64,000 nucleotides of DNA, from the NCBI RefSeq assembly GCF_003611695.1, contig NZ_RAWE01000029.1:1-64000 (forward strand). The letters run 5' to 3'. Of this stretch, positions 43,274 through 53,400 are shown in pieces; positions within the stretch are counted from its first letter, which is position 1, and each line of letters starts with the position of its first letter. The translations under genes were made by a program, and so were the position numbers. The DNA comes from Corallococcus carmarthensis (lineage in GTDB: Bacteria > Myxococcota > Myxococcia > Myxococcales > Myxococcaceae). The notes under the pieces are model-generated. The model saw only the letters and a program-made list of their open reading frames with translations, was not told where the DNA came from and made no database searches.

Positions 43274-44449
43274 CTATGCGACCTCCTTGGCCCAGAAGCG
43301 GGGCGAGTGGTGTTTGGCGGCGAGGGAGTCCAGCTCGGCCTTCAGCAGCGCGACGCGCGCGGTGCCCAGGCGCTTGCCCGCGTCCTTCAGCAGCGCATCG
43401 AGGGCCTTCTTCTCGACGCTGGCGAGGCGCTGCATCAGCTCTTCACGGGGGAGGTCGGTGGCCCGGGCCAGCACCGCGACGGTGGGCTCCAGCGGGTAGT
43501 CGAGGCTGGTGGTGTTGAACATGCGGTAGCGCGTGCCGGCGAGGACGAGTTCGTCCTGTTCGGCGAGGTGGGCCCGGAGGACGCCCTCCAGCTCCGCCTT
43601 GCGCGCGTTGAGAATCTTCGCGAGGTGGGCGACTTCCTGGCGCTCGCGGGCGACGGACTCCAGGTCGGCCGTGTCCTCGCAGACGACGTCACGCTGTCCC
43701 TCCAGCGCCTTGGCGTAGGCGGGGCAGTTGCTCCGGTGGTCGCAGTACACGCAGTTGGGGTTGAGGCGGGCGGGGAAGGACTCCGCCTTCTCCATCTGCT
43801 GGCCCAGCGTCTCGACGTAGGCGAGGGCGGCGTCCAACTGCTCCTCGGTGCGTGTCGTCTCCTGCCGCACGCCGTGGCGCAGCATCCACATGGAGAGGCG
43901 CACCTTCTTGGCCCAGGGCCACATGCGGCGCGCGGCGAGGGCGTAGAGACTGAGCTGGAGGCTGGAGTCCAGCTCCTCGCGGGTGAAGAGCTGGTGGTTG
44001 GACTTGTAGTCCATGACGTGGACCGTCTCGTCGTCCACCCAGTCGACGCGGTCGATGAAGCCCAGGACGCTGAAGGGTCCCACCGGCAGGCGGAACTCCT
44101 TTTCCACGGCGAGGATGTCGCGGGAGTCCACGCGGCCCTGCTGGCGGACGAAGTCCTGGAGGATGCCGAGGCCCTGCTGGAAGAGGTCCAGGCCGGAGAG
44201 GCCAGAGGTGGCCCACTCTTCACGGTAGAGCTGGAGGGCACGCTCCTCGGAGAGCGGACCCGCGTACTCGGTGTCGATGACTTCCTGGAGGAGTCGCTCG
44301 AGGACGGCGTGCAATGCCTTCCCGAAGCTCAGCGGGATGCCGGGCTCGGCGGTGTGCTTGTCGAGGTAGTGGAGCCGGTAGGAAAGCGGGCAGGCCTCGA
44401 AGCGGCTCAGCCGGCTGTATGACAAATGCTCGTTTCGCAGGGCGCTCAT
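43274..44449 (-). CDS. RecB/Cas4-like PD-(D/E)XK nuclease with iron-sulfur cysteines
   Basis: 391 residues. The fold signature begins [20 protein letters not shown] and [13 protein letters not shown]. The catalytic strand is [20 protein letters not shown] followed by KSN (Asp about 133 and 147, Lys about 149), with [10 protein letters not shown] as the QxxxY helix. One cysteine at about 20 and three in [10 protein letters not shown] (about 233-242) match the Cas4/AddB 4Fe-4S arrangement. A C-terminal helical tail is extra. Probable recombination exonuclease. Confidence 0.85.
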   Translation of the reverse strand: MSALRNEHLSYSRLSRFEACPLSYRLHYLDKHTAEPGIPLSFGKALHAVLERLLQEVIDTEYAGPLSEERALQLYREEWATSGLSGLDLFQQGLGILQDFVRQQGRVDSRDILAVEKEFRLPVGPFSVLGFIDRVDWVDDETVHVMDYKSNHQLFTREELDSSLQLSLYALAARRMWPWAKKVRLSMWMLRHGVRQETTRTEEQLDAALAYVETLGQQMEKAESFPARLNPNCVYCDHRSNCPAYAKALEGQRDVVCEDTADLESVARERQEVAHLAKILNARKAELEGVLRAHLAEQDELVLAGTRYRMFNTTSLDYPLEPTVAVLARATDLPREELMQRLASVEKKALDALLKDAGKRLGTARVALLKAELDSLAAKHHSPRFWAKEVA

Positions 44450-44579
44450 GACGTGGGCCTCCGGGCCGGTGCAGTGGCGTGTCGCGAGTCAGTCATCACG
44501 CTCTTTTCGAGAGACACATCAAGTCGAAGGAGACAGGCGGCGCGGCCACCTGCGTGTGTTTCACAGGCGCGGGGCACCC

Positions 44580-45191
44580 TCATTGCGACACCTCATCCGC
44601 GGAGGCTTGCCGTTTCTCAAAGGACATGACGCGCGAGCCCGGGAAGGCAGACAGGACGCGCACCAGGGTGGCGGCGTGCTCCGGGGTGAGCTCCTTCCTG
44701 GCCTGGCCGGTGTAGGCCGGGACGAGCCACACCTCGCCGTAGGTTTCGGAGGCGAAGCACACCTCGGCACCAAGAGCCTTGAAGCTGGTGATGTCCTCGT
44801 CGGTGAGGCCGCGCAGGGCGGAGAGCGGGGACTCCGCGTCCAGCTCCTTCACATTGGGAGACGGAGCTGGCGGCGAGGGCCTGGAGGCGGGGGCGGGGGC
44901 GTTCTTCTTCGAGCCAGCCTCGGTCAGCGGATGACCGAAGAGATCCACAGCGCCCGTGGCGGACTTCGCTGGAGGAACGGAGGAAGGGGGCGCGACCTCT
45001 TCACGAGGAGCACGGGGCTGCCGATTCACCTTCAGCCACTCGGTGCACGTGGAGATGCTGGCCAGGGTGCAGCCCCCGCCAGTCCGGTAGTGCAGGCAGT
45101 GCTTGCCCTCGCCGCGGACATACGCTTCGCACGTCACGCCTGGCGGACGATGCTGTGCGGCGGTGGGCTGGAGGTAGTGCGTAAGGGCCAT
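44580..45191 (-). CDS. Cys-rich protein opening the leftward early operon
   Basis: 203 residues. Five cysteines in the first 50 residues (TCEAYVRGEGKHCLHYRTGG, then GCTLASISTCTEW) suggest a metal or iron-sulfur site. A Pro-rich linker and a C-terminal alpha/beta domain follow (SETYGEVWLVPAYTGQARKE). It is the first gene after two tandem promoter-like motifs. No family recognised; adjacency to the Cas4-like nuclease suggests DNA recombination. Confidence 0.55.
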   Translation of the reverse strand: MALTHYLQPTAAQHRPPGVTCEAYVRGEGKHCLHYRTGGGCTLASISTCTEWLKVNRQPRAPREEVAPPSSVPPAKSATGAVDLFGHPLTEAGSKKNAPAPASRPSPPAPSPNVKELDAESPLSALRGLTDEDITSFKALGAEVCFASETYGEVWLVPAYTGQARKELTPEHAATLVRVLSAFPGSRVMSFEKRQASADEVSQ

Positions 45192-45229
45192 GCGCGGGTG
45201 TCGGCGGCGCGTGTTTGCCGATACACCCT

Positions 45230-45258
45230 AAAAGCACCCCATCCCTCCGTTTCGGGAC
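45230..45258 (-). promoter_or_regulatory. Early promoter-like motif, left copy
   Basis: Minus strand GTCCCG (45253-45258), 18 bases, CTTTT (45230-45234), 39 bases before the start at 45191. The sequence around it (CCTGTCCCGAAACGG, then GGGGTGCTTTTAG) is nearly identical, in the opposite orientation, to the right copy at 47501-47529. This mirrored pair brackets the candidate origin. Confidence 0.6.
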
Positions 45259-45323
45259 AGGATTTCTTTTTGCCCGATTTCTTTTTTGATTTTCCGGGGC
45301 GAGCGACACGCGGCCATAAGGCA

Positions 45324-45357
45324 GAGCAAAGGCCTCCGGCGCGATTTCGGGGACACC
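45324..45357 (-). promoter_or_regulatory. Promoter-like motif, copy G, upstream of the leftward early operon
   Basis: Minus strand GTCCCC (45349-45354), 17 bases, CTTTG (45327-45331). It has the same boxes and spacing as the copies in the virion region. It lies about 70 bases upstream of the early-type copy, giving tandem promoters. Confidence 0.55.
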
Positions 45358-45410
45358 TGTATCGTCACCCTTTCTTCTCGCGTGCTTCAAAAGCCAACGA
45401 GGAGCTGGAG

Positions 45411-45698
45411 GGTGGCAGTGATGGCAGGCGCGATTCAAAAGACTGCCACGAAATTCCCCAGTGAAATCGCTGGAGTGGCGGAGGTGGCAGTGGTGGCAGT
45501 GTTTTCTGGGGTAATGCCGCCTAGGGAGAGTGTTCTTCTGAACCCCTATTGAATAGTGCCATTCAAATATGCGCGCGCCTGCTACGTAGGGGTACTTTTT
45601 GAAACACTGCCACCACTGCCAATTTAAGATAAGATAATGAATTTATAGAAGAAAAGAGTGGCAGGTAGGGCTGCCACCAGCTGCCACCGACTGCCATC
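45411..45698. other. Candidate phage replication origin: iterons and AT-rich core
   Basis: About ten copies of TGGCAG(T) or its complement CTGCCA lie within 290 bases: near 45413, 45422, 45443, 45485, 45494, 45606, 45615, 45658, 45671, 45681 and 45691, in both orientations. At 45622-45657 is a strikingly AT-rich stretch, the lowest-GC short run in the region. Divergent replication operons flank it. This is the layout of initiator-binding iterons beside a DNA-unwinding element. No search was run to compare with known origins. Confidence 0.6.
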
Positions 45699-46733
45699 AT
45701 CTTTGACTTTAGGTGAAAGTGTTGTGGCTGGTTGTGAAGAGGCTTGGAGGGCGTGGCTGGACGCGGTGGGGCCAATGCCTGTGAATGGCCGCTGGACGGC
45801 CGGAAACGGCCTCCACGTGCGTCGAAGCGGGCTGGGAGCTGCCCAGGGGCAGGGCGAAGGCCTTCCTCGTCACCTGCGCCCTGTCAGGGGGCTGTCGCTT
45901 CCCACCGTGAGGGGCGCAGCCCCCGACAACGGTCAGGTGCTCCCGTGACGCGACGGCGATGATACGGAGAGAGAACGTGTTTCACTTGGCGCGTGTCCGG
46001 CTGCGTGGACGGTCCCCGAGTGGCGACGTGCGGGCATGAAAGTCGCAAGCCGCGCGGCCGTGTCGCCGACTTCAATGCAGTCGGCTCGGATATCCCCACT
46101 GGAAAAGTCGGATGCGACGGAAGCGCCATTGAATGCGTGGCTGTCTGGGTATTGGGGACTTGGGGAGGGCTTGAGACATGAATAATAAGTATCACCCTGA
46201 AGTGCGGAGGGGGTGTTGGCGGTATGGGAGGAGTGGGCACGCGTTTTCTTCACGCCGTCACGCTTCCGTCACGCCCAGGATGCACGCTGTCGCACGTATT
46301 CCTTGAGGCCCTGTCGCGGCGCGGTGTCGTCCTTGGGCTGTGAAGGGAAGCTGCGTGAATTACGGTTTCAGCACGATGTGCTGTTTTGTTGTGAGCGGCT
46401 CGGCCCTAATGCCGAAGCGGTGCGCCGTCCGGATAGGACTGGGCCTGCGCCGTGAAAGCCGCGTCTTGGCCTTCCTGGGCACGCCGCGCTCCGGTTGTCG
46501 TGCCCCCATTCGGAAGGGGGCTCGCCCGTTACCCTAGCGAGGCCGCTCGGGGCTCGGGCGCGTGGAGCGCTCTCCTCTTCCGACGACTGACGCGCCGCAG
46601 CCACGAGGCTCCCACCGAAGGCGGGGCCACCTCGGAGGCGCTGGCGCCATTCCCTCAACGGGGCTCGGCCTTGTCTCCTCTCTCACCCGGCACCTCCCGC
46701 GCGCCGAGCGCAGGACCGGGACGGCATGCACCT
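45699..46733. other. Noncoding region upstream of the rightward sigma-like gene
   Basis: About 1 kb with no convincing gene. Open frames are short or have low-complexity, shadow-like composition. Several have no ribosome-binding site. It is moderately AT-rich near 46150-46400. Confidence 0.4.
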
Positions 46734-47582
46734 GTGAGTCGTGGTTGGGATGCTCTCCATCAAGAGCTTGGCGTGGCCCTCCGGACGGCCGAGGCGCAGC
46801 GCGCCTATCGCCTGGTGCGACGCAACTGGGAGGCGCTCGCCGACTTCGAGCAGCCGGAGGCCCTTGTTTCGTTTCTCACCGCGCGTGAAGGCGAGTCTCA
46901 CGTCAAGGATGGCTTGCTCGCGGGGCTCGTCGTCATGGTTCAGACGGGGGCCGCTGCCAGCTTCTTCGTGGCCTTGTTGTGGCTGAGCCTGTGGCCCGGG
47001 TTGGACAGCGTGTATCGCCGATGTCTCAGGCGAACGGAGCAACCGCCCGCGGAGGTGGTGTCCTCGGTGGCCGCGTCCTTCATGGCCCTCGTGGCACGCG
47101 TCAATTTGTCAGGCGTCCATCGCGTGGCTGGGACACTTGTGCGCGGGACGGAGCGCGACGTCCTCAAGACCTGGCGAAAGGAGCTGGTGGAGCAACGCCA
47201 GCGCGCGCGCCTTGAGTCGCTGACGGACGTGGACGGTGGGGCGCCCTCGGTGCCGTGGCTCACTCCCTTCGCCTCGCGAGCCCGCTCCTTCAACGCCGAG
47301 GTGGAGGAACTGCGCGCATGGCTCCTCCCGCTGACGGGGGAGGACACTGACCTGGTGGTGTCCCTCGTCCTTCGCGAAGAGGACGCTGTCGAGGTGGCAG
47401 CGAGCCTTGGGCTGTCGCCCGAAACGGCGCGCAAGCGCGTCCGGCGGGCCCTGGCTCGCCTGCGGAAAATGAAGAATAAAATCCCCGAAAAAGATTTCTT
47501 GTCCCGAAACGGCGGGTGGGGGTGCTTTTTAGAGTTTGTGGATTCTGAAACAACCGAGAGGGCACCGGGAGGGGGCGGCTGA
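46734..47582 (+). CDS. Sigma-70-like factor (rightward operon)
   Basis: 282 residues from GTG 46734; the open frame extends to 46452 but that part is low complexity, so the start is uncertain. Region-2-like sequence is EVVSSVAASFMALVARVNLS with GTLVRGTERDVLKTWRKELV. Region 4 is clear: EDAVEVAASLGLSPETARKR followed by VRRALARLRKMK, a sigma4 helix-turn-helix. Its last 30 codons overlap an early-promoter-like motif (47501-47529). With the paralog at 41473-42282 it is a likely phage transcription switch. Confidence 0.6.
   Translation: MSRGWDALHQELGVALRTAEAQRAYRLVRRNWEALADFEQPEALVSFLTAREGESHVKDGLLAGLVVMVQTGAAASFFVALLWLSLWPGLDSVYRRCLRRTEQPPAEVVSSVAASFMALVARVNLSGVHRVAGTLVRGTERDVLKTWRKELVEQRQRARLESLTDVDGGAPSVPWLTPFASRARSFNAEVEELRAWLLPLTGEDTDLVVSLVLREEDAVEVAASLGLSPETARKRVRRALARLRKMKNKIPEKDFLSRNGGWGCFLEFVDSETTERAPGGGG
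47501..47529 (+). promoter_or_regulatory. Early promoter-like motif, right copy
   Basis: GTCCCG (47501-47506), 18 bases, CTTTT (47525-47529), within the end of the sigma-like gene and directed at the rightward operon. It is the mirror image of the left copy; about 40 bases around the boxes are conserved. Confidence 0.6.
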
Positions 47583-47601
47583 CGGGCTGCGCGAATCGTA
47601 T

Positions 47602-47628
47602 GTCCCCTACGCGCGCCGCCTGACTTTG
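47602..47628 (+). promoter_or_regulatory. Promoter-like motif upstream of the rightward operon (16-base spacer)
   Basis: GTCCCC (47602-47607), 16 bases, CTTTG (47624-47628), about 110 bases before the first gene. It has the same boxes as the late-type copies in a plus-strand orientation, giving tandem promoters as on the left side. Confidence 0.45.
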
Positions 47629-47680
47629 GGGGAGTAACGGGGGCGCGTCGCGCCCCAATCCACGCCTGCTTTGACACGCC

Positions 47681-47700
47681 CTGTCCGCCGACGCGGACAG
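47681..47700. promoter_or_regulatory. Palindrome, possible operator
   Basis: CTGTCCGC and GCGGACAG face each other with a 4-base loop, right after a TTGACA hexamer (47671-47676) and about 40 bases before the gene at 47738. It could be a repressor operator or a short hairpin. Confidence 0.35.
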
Positions 47701-47737
47701 CGACGCCACTGTATTGCCTTCAACCTGGAAGGACTGA

Positions 47738-48073
47738 ATGAAGACAGCCGCGCGAAACAGCTTCGAGCACGATGAAACATACGTGCGCTTCTTCGCTCGC
47801 ATCGACGGGCACCGCCTCCGGGTGGTGAGCCGGGGCAACGCAGGGCCGGAAGCGGAGGGGCGCGCCGCGTGCCCCTGCTGCGAGTGCGAAGGGGCCAACG
47901 ACTACGTCCGCATGCCGGGCCTCTTCCGCCGCTGGGAACTCGAGCACGTCGTCGACAGCGAGGCGGACTTCAACGTCGAGCCGGCGGGCTGCACCGCGGA
48001 CGGCACCGAGTTGTTCTCGGTGTACCGGCGCGAGCGCCACGCCTCCACCACGCACTGCCAGAAGGAGGAGTGA
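47738..48073 (+). CDS. Small Cys-containing protein heading the rightward operon
   Basis: 111 residues from ATG 47738 with GGAAGGA. A CPCCECEG cluster near residue 46 could bind metal. The rest is charged beta-like sequence (FEHDETYVRFFARIDGHRLR). The SSB gene follows after 6 bases. No family recognised; a replication accessory is plausible from position. Confidence 0.55.
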   Translation: MKTAARNSFEHDETYVRFFARIDGHRLRVVSRGNAGPEAEGRAACPCCECEGANDYVRMPGLFRRWELEHVVDSEADFNVEPAGCTADGTELFSVYRRERHASTTHCQKEE

Positions 48074-48079
48074 AGCACC

Positions 48080-48817
48080 ATGGCGAACAACATGTGGGAG
48101 CAGACGGCCGCGATGGCCAAGCAGCACGAGCAGCAGGGCGGCGCCTGGCTGAAGCTCGCGAATGACGGGGACACCGCCGTCGTCGTCTTCCTCGGGGAAC
48201 CGCATCCGCGCGAGGTGGTTTTCATCGACAACAAGTTCGTCCCCTTCGACGAGAAGCTGAAGGCCCAGGGCCACAAGCCCTCGCTGCGCGTGGCTCTCAA
48301 CGTCGGCGTCTATGGGACGCGCGAGGTCAAGGTGATGGAGCAGGCCGTCACCTTTTTCAACACGCTGATGGAGCTCCGGGCGAAGTACGGCCTGGAGAAG
48401 TGGGCCTTCGAGGTCAAGCGCCGAGGGGCGGCCAAGGACACGAAGACGACGTACTCCATCCTCCCGGACCGGCAGCTCACCCACGAGGAGACGGCGGCCT
48501 TCCAGTCGTTGCAGCAACATGACCTGCCGAAGCTGTACGCGGCGGAGGCGGAGGGCGCGGCGAGCGGCGCGTCGCCCGCGGGCGCTCCCAACGCGAAAGC
48601 GAACGAGCCCATCGACGTGAAGCTGGCGCAAGGAATCGCCACGGCCCTGAAGGCACTGCCGCGCGAGGCCGTGGATCGCTTCCTTCAGAAGTTCGCCGTG
48701 CAGCGCATCCGGGACTTGCCGGCGTCGAAGGGCGAACTGGCGCGCGCCTTCGTCGACTCCCTCGTCGCTGAATACTCCGCGGAGAGTGTCGCGGACGTGG
48801 ACCCCTTCGGGCCGTGA
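48080..48817 (+). CDS. Putative phage single-stranded DNA-binding protein
   Basis: 245 residues from ATG 48080 with GGAGGAG. The core resembles OB-fold phage SSBs: GAWLKLANDGDTAVVVFLGE, then a central VALNVGVYGTREVKVMEQAV segment, and WAFEVKRRGAAKDTKTTYSI with LPDRQL. The C-terminal third is a linker plus a helical region and an acidic end (DVDPFGP) of the kind SSBs use to recruit partners. The neighbour genes are helicase and primase. Confidence 0.7.
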   Translation: MANNMWEQTAAMAKQHEQQGGAWLKLANDGDTAVVVFLGEPHPREVVFIDNKFVPFDEKLKAQGHKPSLRVALNVGVYGTREVKVMEQAVTFFNTLMELRAKYGLEKWAFEVKRRGAAKDTKTTYSILPDRQLTHEETAAFQSLQQHDLPKLYAAEAEGAASGASPAGAPNAKANEPIDVKLAQGIATALKALPREAVDRFLQKFAVQRIRDLPASKGELARAFVDSLVAEYSAESVADVDPFGP

Positions 48818-48904
48818 GCGTGCCCCGCTGAAGCTGGTTGCCGTAGCCATGCGCGGAGGGGGCCTGCTGCGTGCCCCCGACGCGCCTCACTGAGGACGAC
48901 AGAA

Positions 48905-50416
48905 ATGGTGGAAGACTTCTCCGAAATGCACGGGGACGGGGGACGTGTTGTCTCTCGCACCCAGGACTCCAGCGTGGGGGCCGCGCCGTCCGCGCCTGCG
49001 CGCGACACGAGCATGGGCACGCGGACGTTGCGCGTGCGCGTGGATGCCGGGCTGCGGCTCGCGGTGGGCGACGTGCCGCCGAAGATGGGGGAGGCCCTCT
49101 GCCGGGCGCTCTCCCTTCCCAACCCCGCGTATTTGAAGCTGGTGCGGCTGCGCAAGCGCCCCGGTGCGGAGCCCCAGACGCTGTACTTCTTCCGCCAGCA
49201 GGAGCGGGAGTTGGTGTTGCCGCGCGGGGCCATTCACGTGCTGCGACGGGCCGCGGACGAGGCGGGCCTGACGCTGTCCTTCGAGGACGCGCGGGTGCTG
49301 CCGCCCAATCGCCTGCCGAAGCTGCCGGCGGTGTCACTGCGCGACTACCAGGCCGCGGCCGTGGAGCGGCTGGCGAAGGCCACACAGGGGACGGCGGTGC
49401 TGCCATGCGGGGCCGGGAAGAGCGTCCTGGCCGTGGGGGCCATTGCGCGCTTGCGCACGCCGGCACTCATCCTCGTCCACACCTTGGATTTGGCGGAGCA
49501 GTGGCGAGAGCACGTGCGCGAGCGTCTGGGCCTGGAGGCGGGCCTCGTGGGCGCGGGGGAGGAGGAGGTGCGGCCCGTCACCGTGGCCGTCGTCCAGTCC
49601 CTGGCCCGGTGGGACGAGGCGAAGCTCGACGCCTTCCTCCACGGCTTCGGCCTGCTCGTCCTCGATGAGGCCCACCACATCGCCGCCAGCGCCTTCCACC
49701 GAATCGTGGACCGATGCCCGGCGCGCTACCGACTGGGCCTGACGGCGACGCCCGAGCGGGAGGACGGGCTGACGCCCCTGTTGCGCCTGTACCTGGGCGC
49801 GCTCCTGGCCGTGGTGAAGCACGAGGACCTCGTCGCGCGCGGCGTGCTGGTGGTGCCCGAGGTGCGCGCCGTGGAGACGGCCTTCGACTACCCCTACTTC
49901 CGCGCCGCGGACTACGCGCCCATGCTGGAGGCGCTGGCGGAGGACAAGGCGCGCAATGACCTCGTCCTCGGCGCAGTGGCCCGCGAAGCGTGGGCAGGCC
50001 ACCTGTGCCTTGTCCTCACGGGCCGGGTGGACCACTGCGAACTGCTGGCGCATCGACTCTCGGCCGCCGGCCTGTCGGCTGCCGCGTTGACGAGCGAGGT
50101 GCCGCGCGAAGCGCGCAAGACCCTCCTGGACCAGGCCCGCGCCGGGCGCGTCCGTGTGCTGGTGGCCACCAGCCTGGCGGATGAGGGGCTCGACTTGCCG
50201 CGCCTCTCGCGCGTCTTCCTGGTGTACCCCGGCCGCGCGCGTGGACGCACCGTCCAGCGTCTCGGACGCCTCATGCGTCCCCACCCGGAGAAGAAGAGCG
50301 CAGTCCTCATCGACTTCGTCGACGGGCAGGTACCGCTCTTGCGGCGCCACCACGCGGAGCGCCGCCAGCAGTACGCCACGGTGTTGGGAGTGGCCACCGC
50401 AGCCAATGCACGTTGA
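48905..50416 (+). CDS. SF2 helicase, XPB/SSL2-like
   Basis: 503 residues. About 110 residues of N-terminal DNA-binding-type sequence precede the motor. Motif I PCGAGKS is near 167, Motif II LVLDEAHH near 251, Motif III-like LGLTATPERED near 279, Motif VI QRLGRLMRP near 450. LRDYQAAAVERLAK is the Q-type motif. It belongs to the replication operon with SSB and primase-helicase. It could unwind forks or remodel recombination intermediates (UvsW-like role). Confidence 0.8.
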   Translation: MVEDFSEMHGDGGRVVSRTQDSSVGAAPSAPARDTSMGTRTLRVRVDAGLRLAVGDVPPKMGEALCRALSLPNPAYLKLVRLRKRPGAEPQTLYFFRQQERELVLPRGAIHVLRRAADEAGLTLSFEDARVLPPNRLPKLPAVSLRDYQAAAVERLAKATQGTAVLPCGAGKSVLAVGAIARLRTPALILVHTLDLAEQWREHVRERLGLEAGLVGAGEEEVRPVTVAVVQSLARWDEAKLDAFLHGFGLLVLDEAHHIAASAFHRIVDRCPARYRLGLTATPEREDGLTPLLRLYLGALLAVVKHEDLVARGVLVVPEVRAVETAFDYPYFRAADYAPMLEALAEDKARNDLVLGAVAREAWAGHLCLVLTGRVDHCELLAHRLSAAGLSAAALTSEVPREARKTLLDQARAGRVRVLVATSLADEGLDLPRLSRVFLVYPGRARGRTVQRLGRLMRPHPEKKSAVLIDFVDGQVPLLRRHHAERRQQYATVLGVATAANAR

Positions 50417-50444
50417 GCCAACACAGAGAGAGCGAGCACCTTCG

Positions 50445-53400
50445 ATGACGACACCTTCTGACATCACTCCAAGCACTCCCAACCCCGACTCCATCCGCGC
50501 CACCTGGCAGTGGCTCGCGCACGCCCCACACGGCGTCAGCGAAGTCCGCGTCATCCGCCCGGGCGGCGGTGGCATCGTCGGCCTGGGCTTCTTCGACGAC
50601 GAGGAGGCCTTCGTCGCTTCCTGCGTAGCCGCCAATGCCGGCGGCAACGTGTATGTGGGCATCCAGCCGCGCCCTCGGCGCCTGCTCGAACTGGCCCCGA
50701 ACGTCCTCCGCCCGTTGAAGACGGGGGCGGGCAGCAAGGACATCGAGGTGGTGACGGCCACGGTGGTGGACCTGGACCCCGTGCGCCCCAAGGACACGGC
50801 CAGCACCGAGGACGAGCTCTCGCTGACGATCCAGGTGGCGGAAGCCGCCGCGGCCTGGTGTGGAGCGCAGGGGCTTGTCCGGCCGCGGCTGATGATGAGC
50901 GGCAACGGGGCGCAGCTCTGGTTCGCCCTGCCGCCGCAGTCCCTGGAGGGCGAGAGCCACGAGCGAGTGCAGGCGGGCTTGAAGTCCTTCGAGGCCGAGT
51001 TCCGTGCCCGCTTCGCCTCCGAGCGCGTGCGCGTGGACTCCATCCACGACGTGGCCCGCATCATCAAGGTGGTGGGCACCGTCGCCCGGAAGGGGGCGGG
51101 GACAGCGGAGCGGCCTCATCGAGCAGCTCAGGCGCTCGCTGGCTTCGAGCGCGTGGAAGACGCAGGCCTCATGGCTCGCGTGCTGAGCGCGCCGGTGCAG
51201 CAGCAGGTGGCGAGCCAGGCGCGTCCAGCCCAGGTGGCGCTGCCGCTGGCGCCCTCGTCCTCTGCGCCTCAGGGGACGGTGAAGGCCCGCCGGACGGAGA
51301 CTGGGGAGCATGACTGGGCGCGCCCGGTGGAGATGTGCGGGCCGGTGCAGCGCCTGTGGGAGCAGGGGGCGGAGGACCGGAGCGTCGCCATCTTCAACAT
51401 GGTGCGCTTCTTCGCGCACAAGCAGCTCGGCCTCGATGAAATCACCGAGCTTGTCCTCGAGTACGACCGCCGGGGCCTCGGAAAGCTGAAGGGGAGAGAC
51501 GGCAAGGCGTACATCTCCAAGGCTTACGAGAAGGTGATGGCCACCGCCCGCGAGGACGGCGCCGTGGCGCCGCCCTGCCACTCCCTCCAGGGCTTGGGCT
51601 ACTGCCGCGTGAACCGCGAGCCCGACGTGCGCTGCGAGCTCTACGACGTCGTCTTCGACATCGAGAAGGCCGTGGAGGCGTTGGCCTCCGTGCCGGCCCA
51701 GGACGTGGAGTACCGCCTCAGGCCCATTCTCGAGGCGATTGCTCACCGTCCGCCGTCCGCGCAGGAGAAGTACTTGGCGCTGCTGGAGGTGCGCACGGGC
51801 CAGCCCGCGCAGAAGCTTCGGCTGTCCATGGCTCGCGCCGTGCGCACCCAGGCCGCAGGTGAAGGCGCGGACACCAAGGGCGGAGGGAAGAGCAGCAGCG
51901 GCGACGACACCATCGACGGCGAGGTGTTCGAGGACGCGTACTGCTACTACACGGTGACGCAGCGCGGAGAAGCGAAGGCGATTTCCTCCTTCACCTTCAC
52001 GCCCAGGGCCGTTGTCGAAACCGAGGAGGGGGAGGTGTTCCTCGGAGACATCCGCACGGACAAGGGCACCAGCATGGAGGGAGCCCGGCTGCCGAGGCGG
52101 GCCTTCAACTCGCGCAAGGAGCTGCTGCACCACCTGCCCTCCGTCCACACGCAGTGGACGGGCAGCGACAACAACGTGCAGGGCCTGCTGCGCGCGGTGG
52201 CGAGGCGCGCGGTGCCGCGGCTGCCGGGCACCAGCGTACTGGGAGACTTCAAGCGGGGGGCACACCATGTCTGGGTGGCGCCTGGGTGCACCATTGGGCG
52301 GGAGGGTTTTCTCTCGGCCTCCCCCGTGGCGTACCTGCCCAATGGGGCGTCGCTTGAGTCGCGCGTCCGCTACGAGGCCGCGGACGACGACGCCTTCCAT
52401 GAAGTGGCCAGCACGGTTTTCGAGTGCCTGCTCAAAATCAACACGCCCCAAGTGGTGCTGCCGATGCTGGGGTGGTTCTTCGCGACGCCGATGAAGCCGC
52501 GCTTCATGGAGAAGGTGGGCTCCTTCCCTCTTCTCTTTCCTTATGGGACGCAGGGCAGCGGGAAATCCAGCACCTGCACCGAAGTCTTCTGGCCGCTCTT
52601 CGGAGTGCCGAAATCAGACGCCTACAGCGTGACGGAGACGGAGTTCGCCCTGGTGAAGCTGCTGTCCGCCACGCGCTCGGTGCCGGTGGTGCTGGATGAG
52701 TACAAGCCCAGCGATATGCCGCTGCCCCGTCTCCACCTGGTGCACCGCTACATGCGGCGTCTCTACCGAGGGGAGACGGAGGAGCGGGGGCGCCCGGACT
52801 TGTCTGTGACGAGCTACCGCCTCCAGGCGCCGCTGTGCATCTGCGGCGAGACGCGTCCCACCGAGGCGGCACTCGTTGAGCGCATTCTCCCCGTCAGCCC
52901 GGACAAGGCGACGGTGCAGCGCCGTGAGTACCGGGCTGTCTTTCGCAAGCTGACTTCCGTCAACCTTGCCCTCTTCGCCCCTCGCTACATTCAATTCTGC
53001 CTGGGGCGTGACTTCGACAAGGACTACAGCCTGGCCCGTGCTGTCGCGGACTCCTTCGTGAAGGGGCGACAGGTGCCTCCGCGCGTCGCCGACAACGTGA
53101 CGGCCATGTTGCTGGGCATTCACCTCTTCGAGCAGTTTGCCCAGGAGTGTGGCTACCCGTTGCCCGCCGACTTGGGCGCTCGTGAGGCCGTGGACGCCGT
53201 GCTGAAGGACGTCCTCGAGGAAGAGACGGGTGTCCGTAACGCGCTGGATGCCTTTCTCCAAATGCTGAGTGTCATGGCGATTCAGGGGGAGCTGAAGCAC
53301 CGCGTCCACTACGCCTTCGACGAGGGGCGCCTGTGCCTCCACTTGGAATCCGCCTACGACGCATACCGCGCGCACTGCAAGCGCATCGACTATCGAGGGG

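Noticed and set aside
45411-45698. CRISPR array at the TGGCAG cluster
   Set aside because: Repeat units are six to eight bases, in both orientations, with irregular spacing.
46452-46733. N-terminal extension of the rightward sigma-like protein
   Set aside because: Low-complexity Arg/Ser/Pro sequence unlike sigma factors; kept only as an uncertain start.
47681-47700. LexA-type SOS box
   Set aside because: The palindrome CTGTCCGC/GCGGACAG does not match the known myxobacterial LexA consensus; kept as a generic operator candidate.
50154-50444. Extension of the primase-helicase frame upstream
   Set aside because: It overlaps the helicase 3-prime end in another frame and is arginine/serine-rich shadow sequence.
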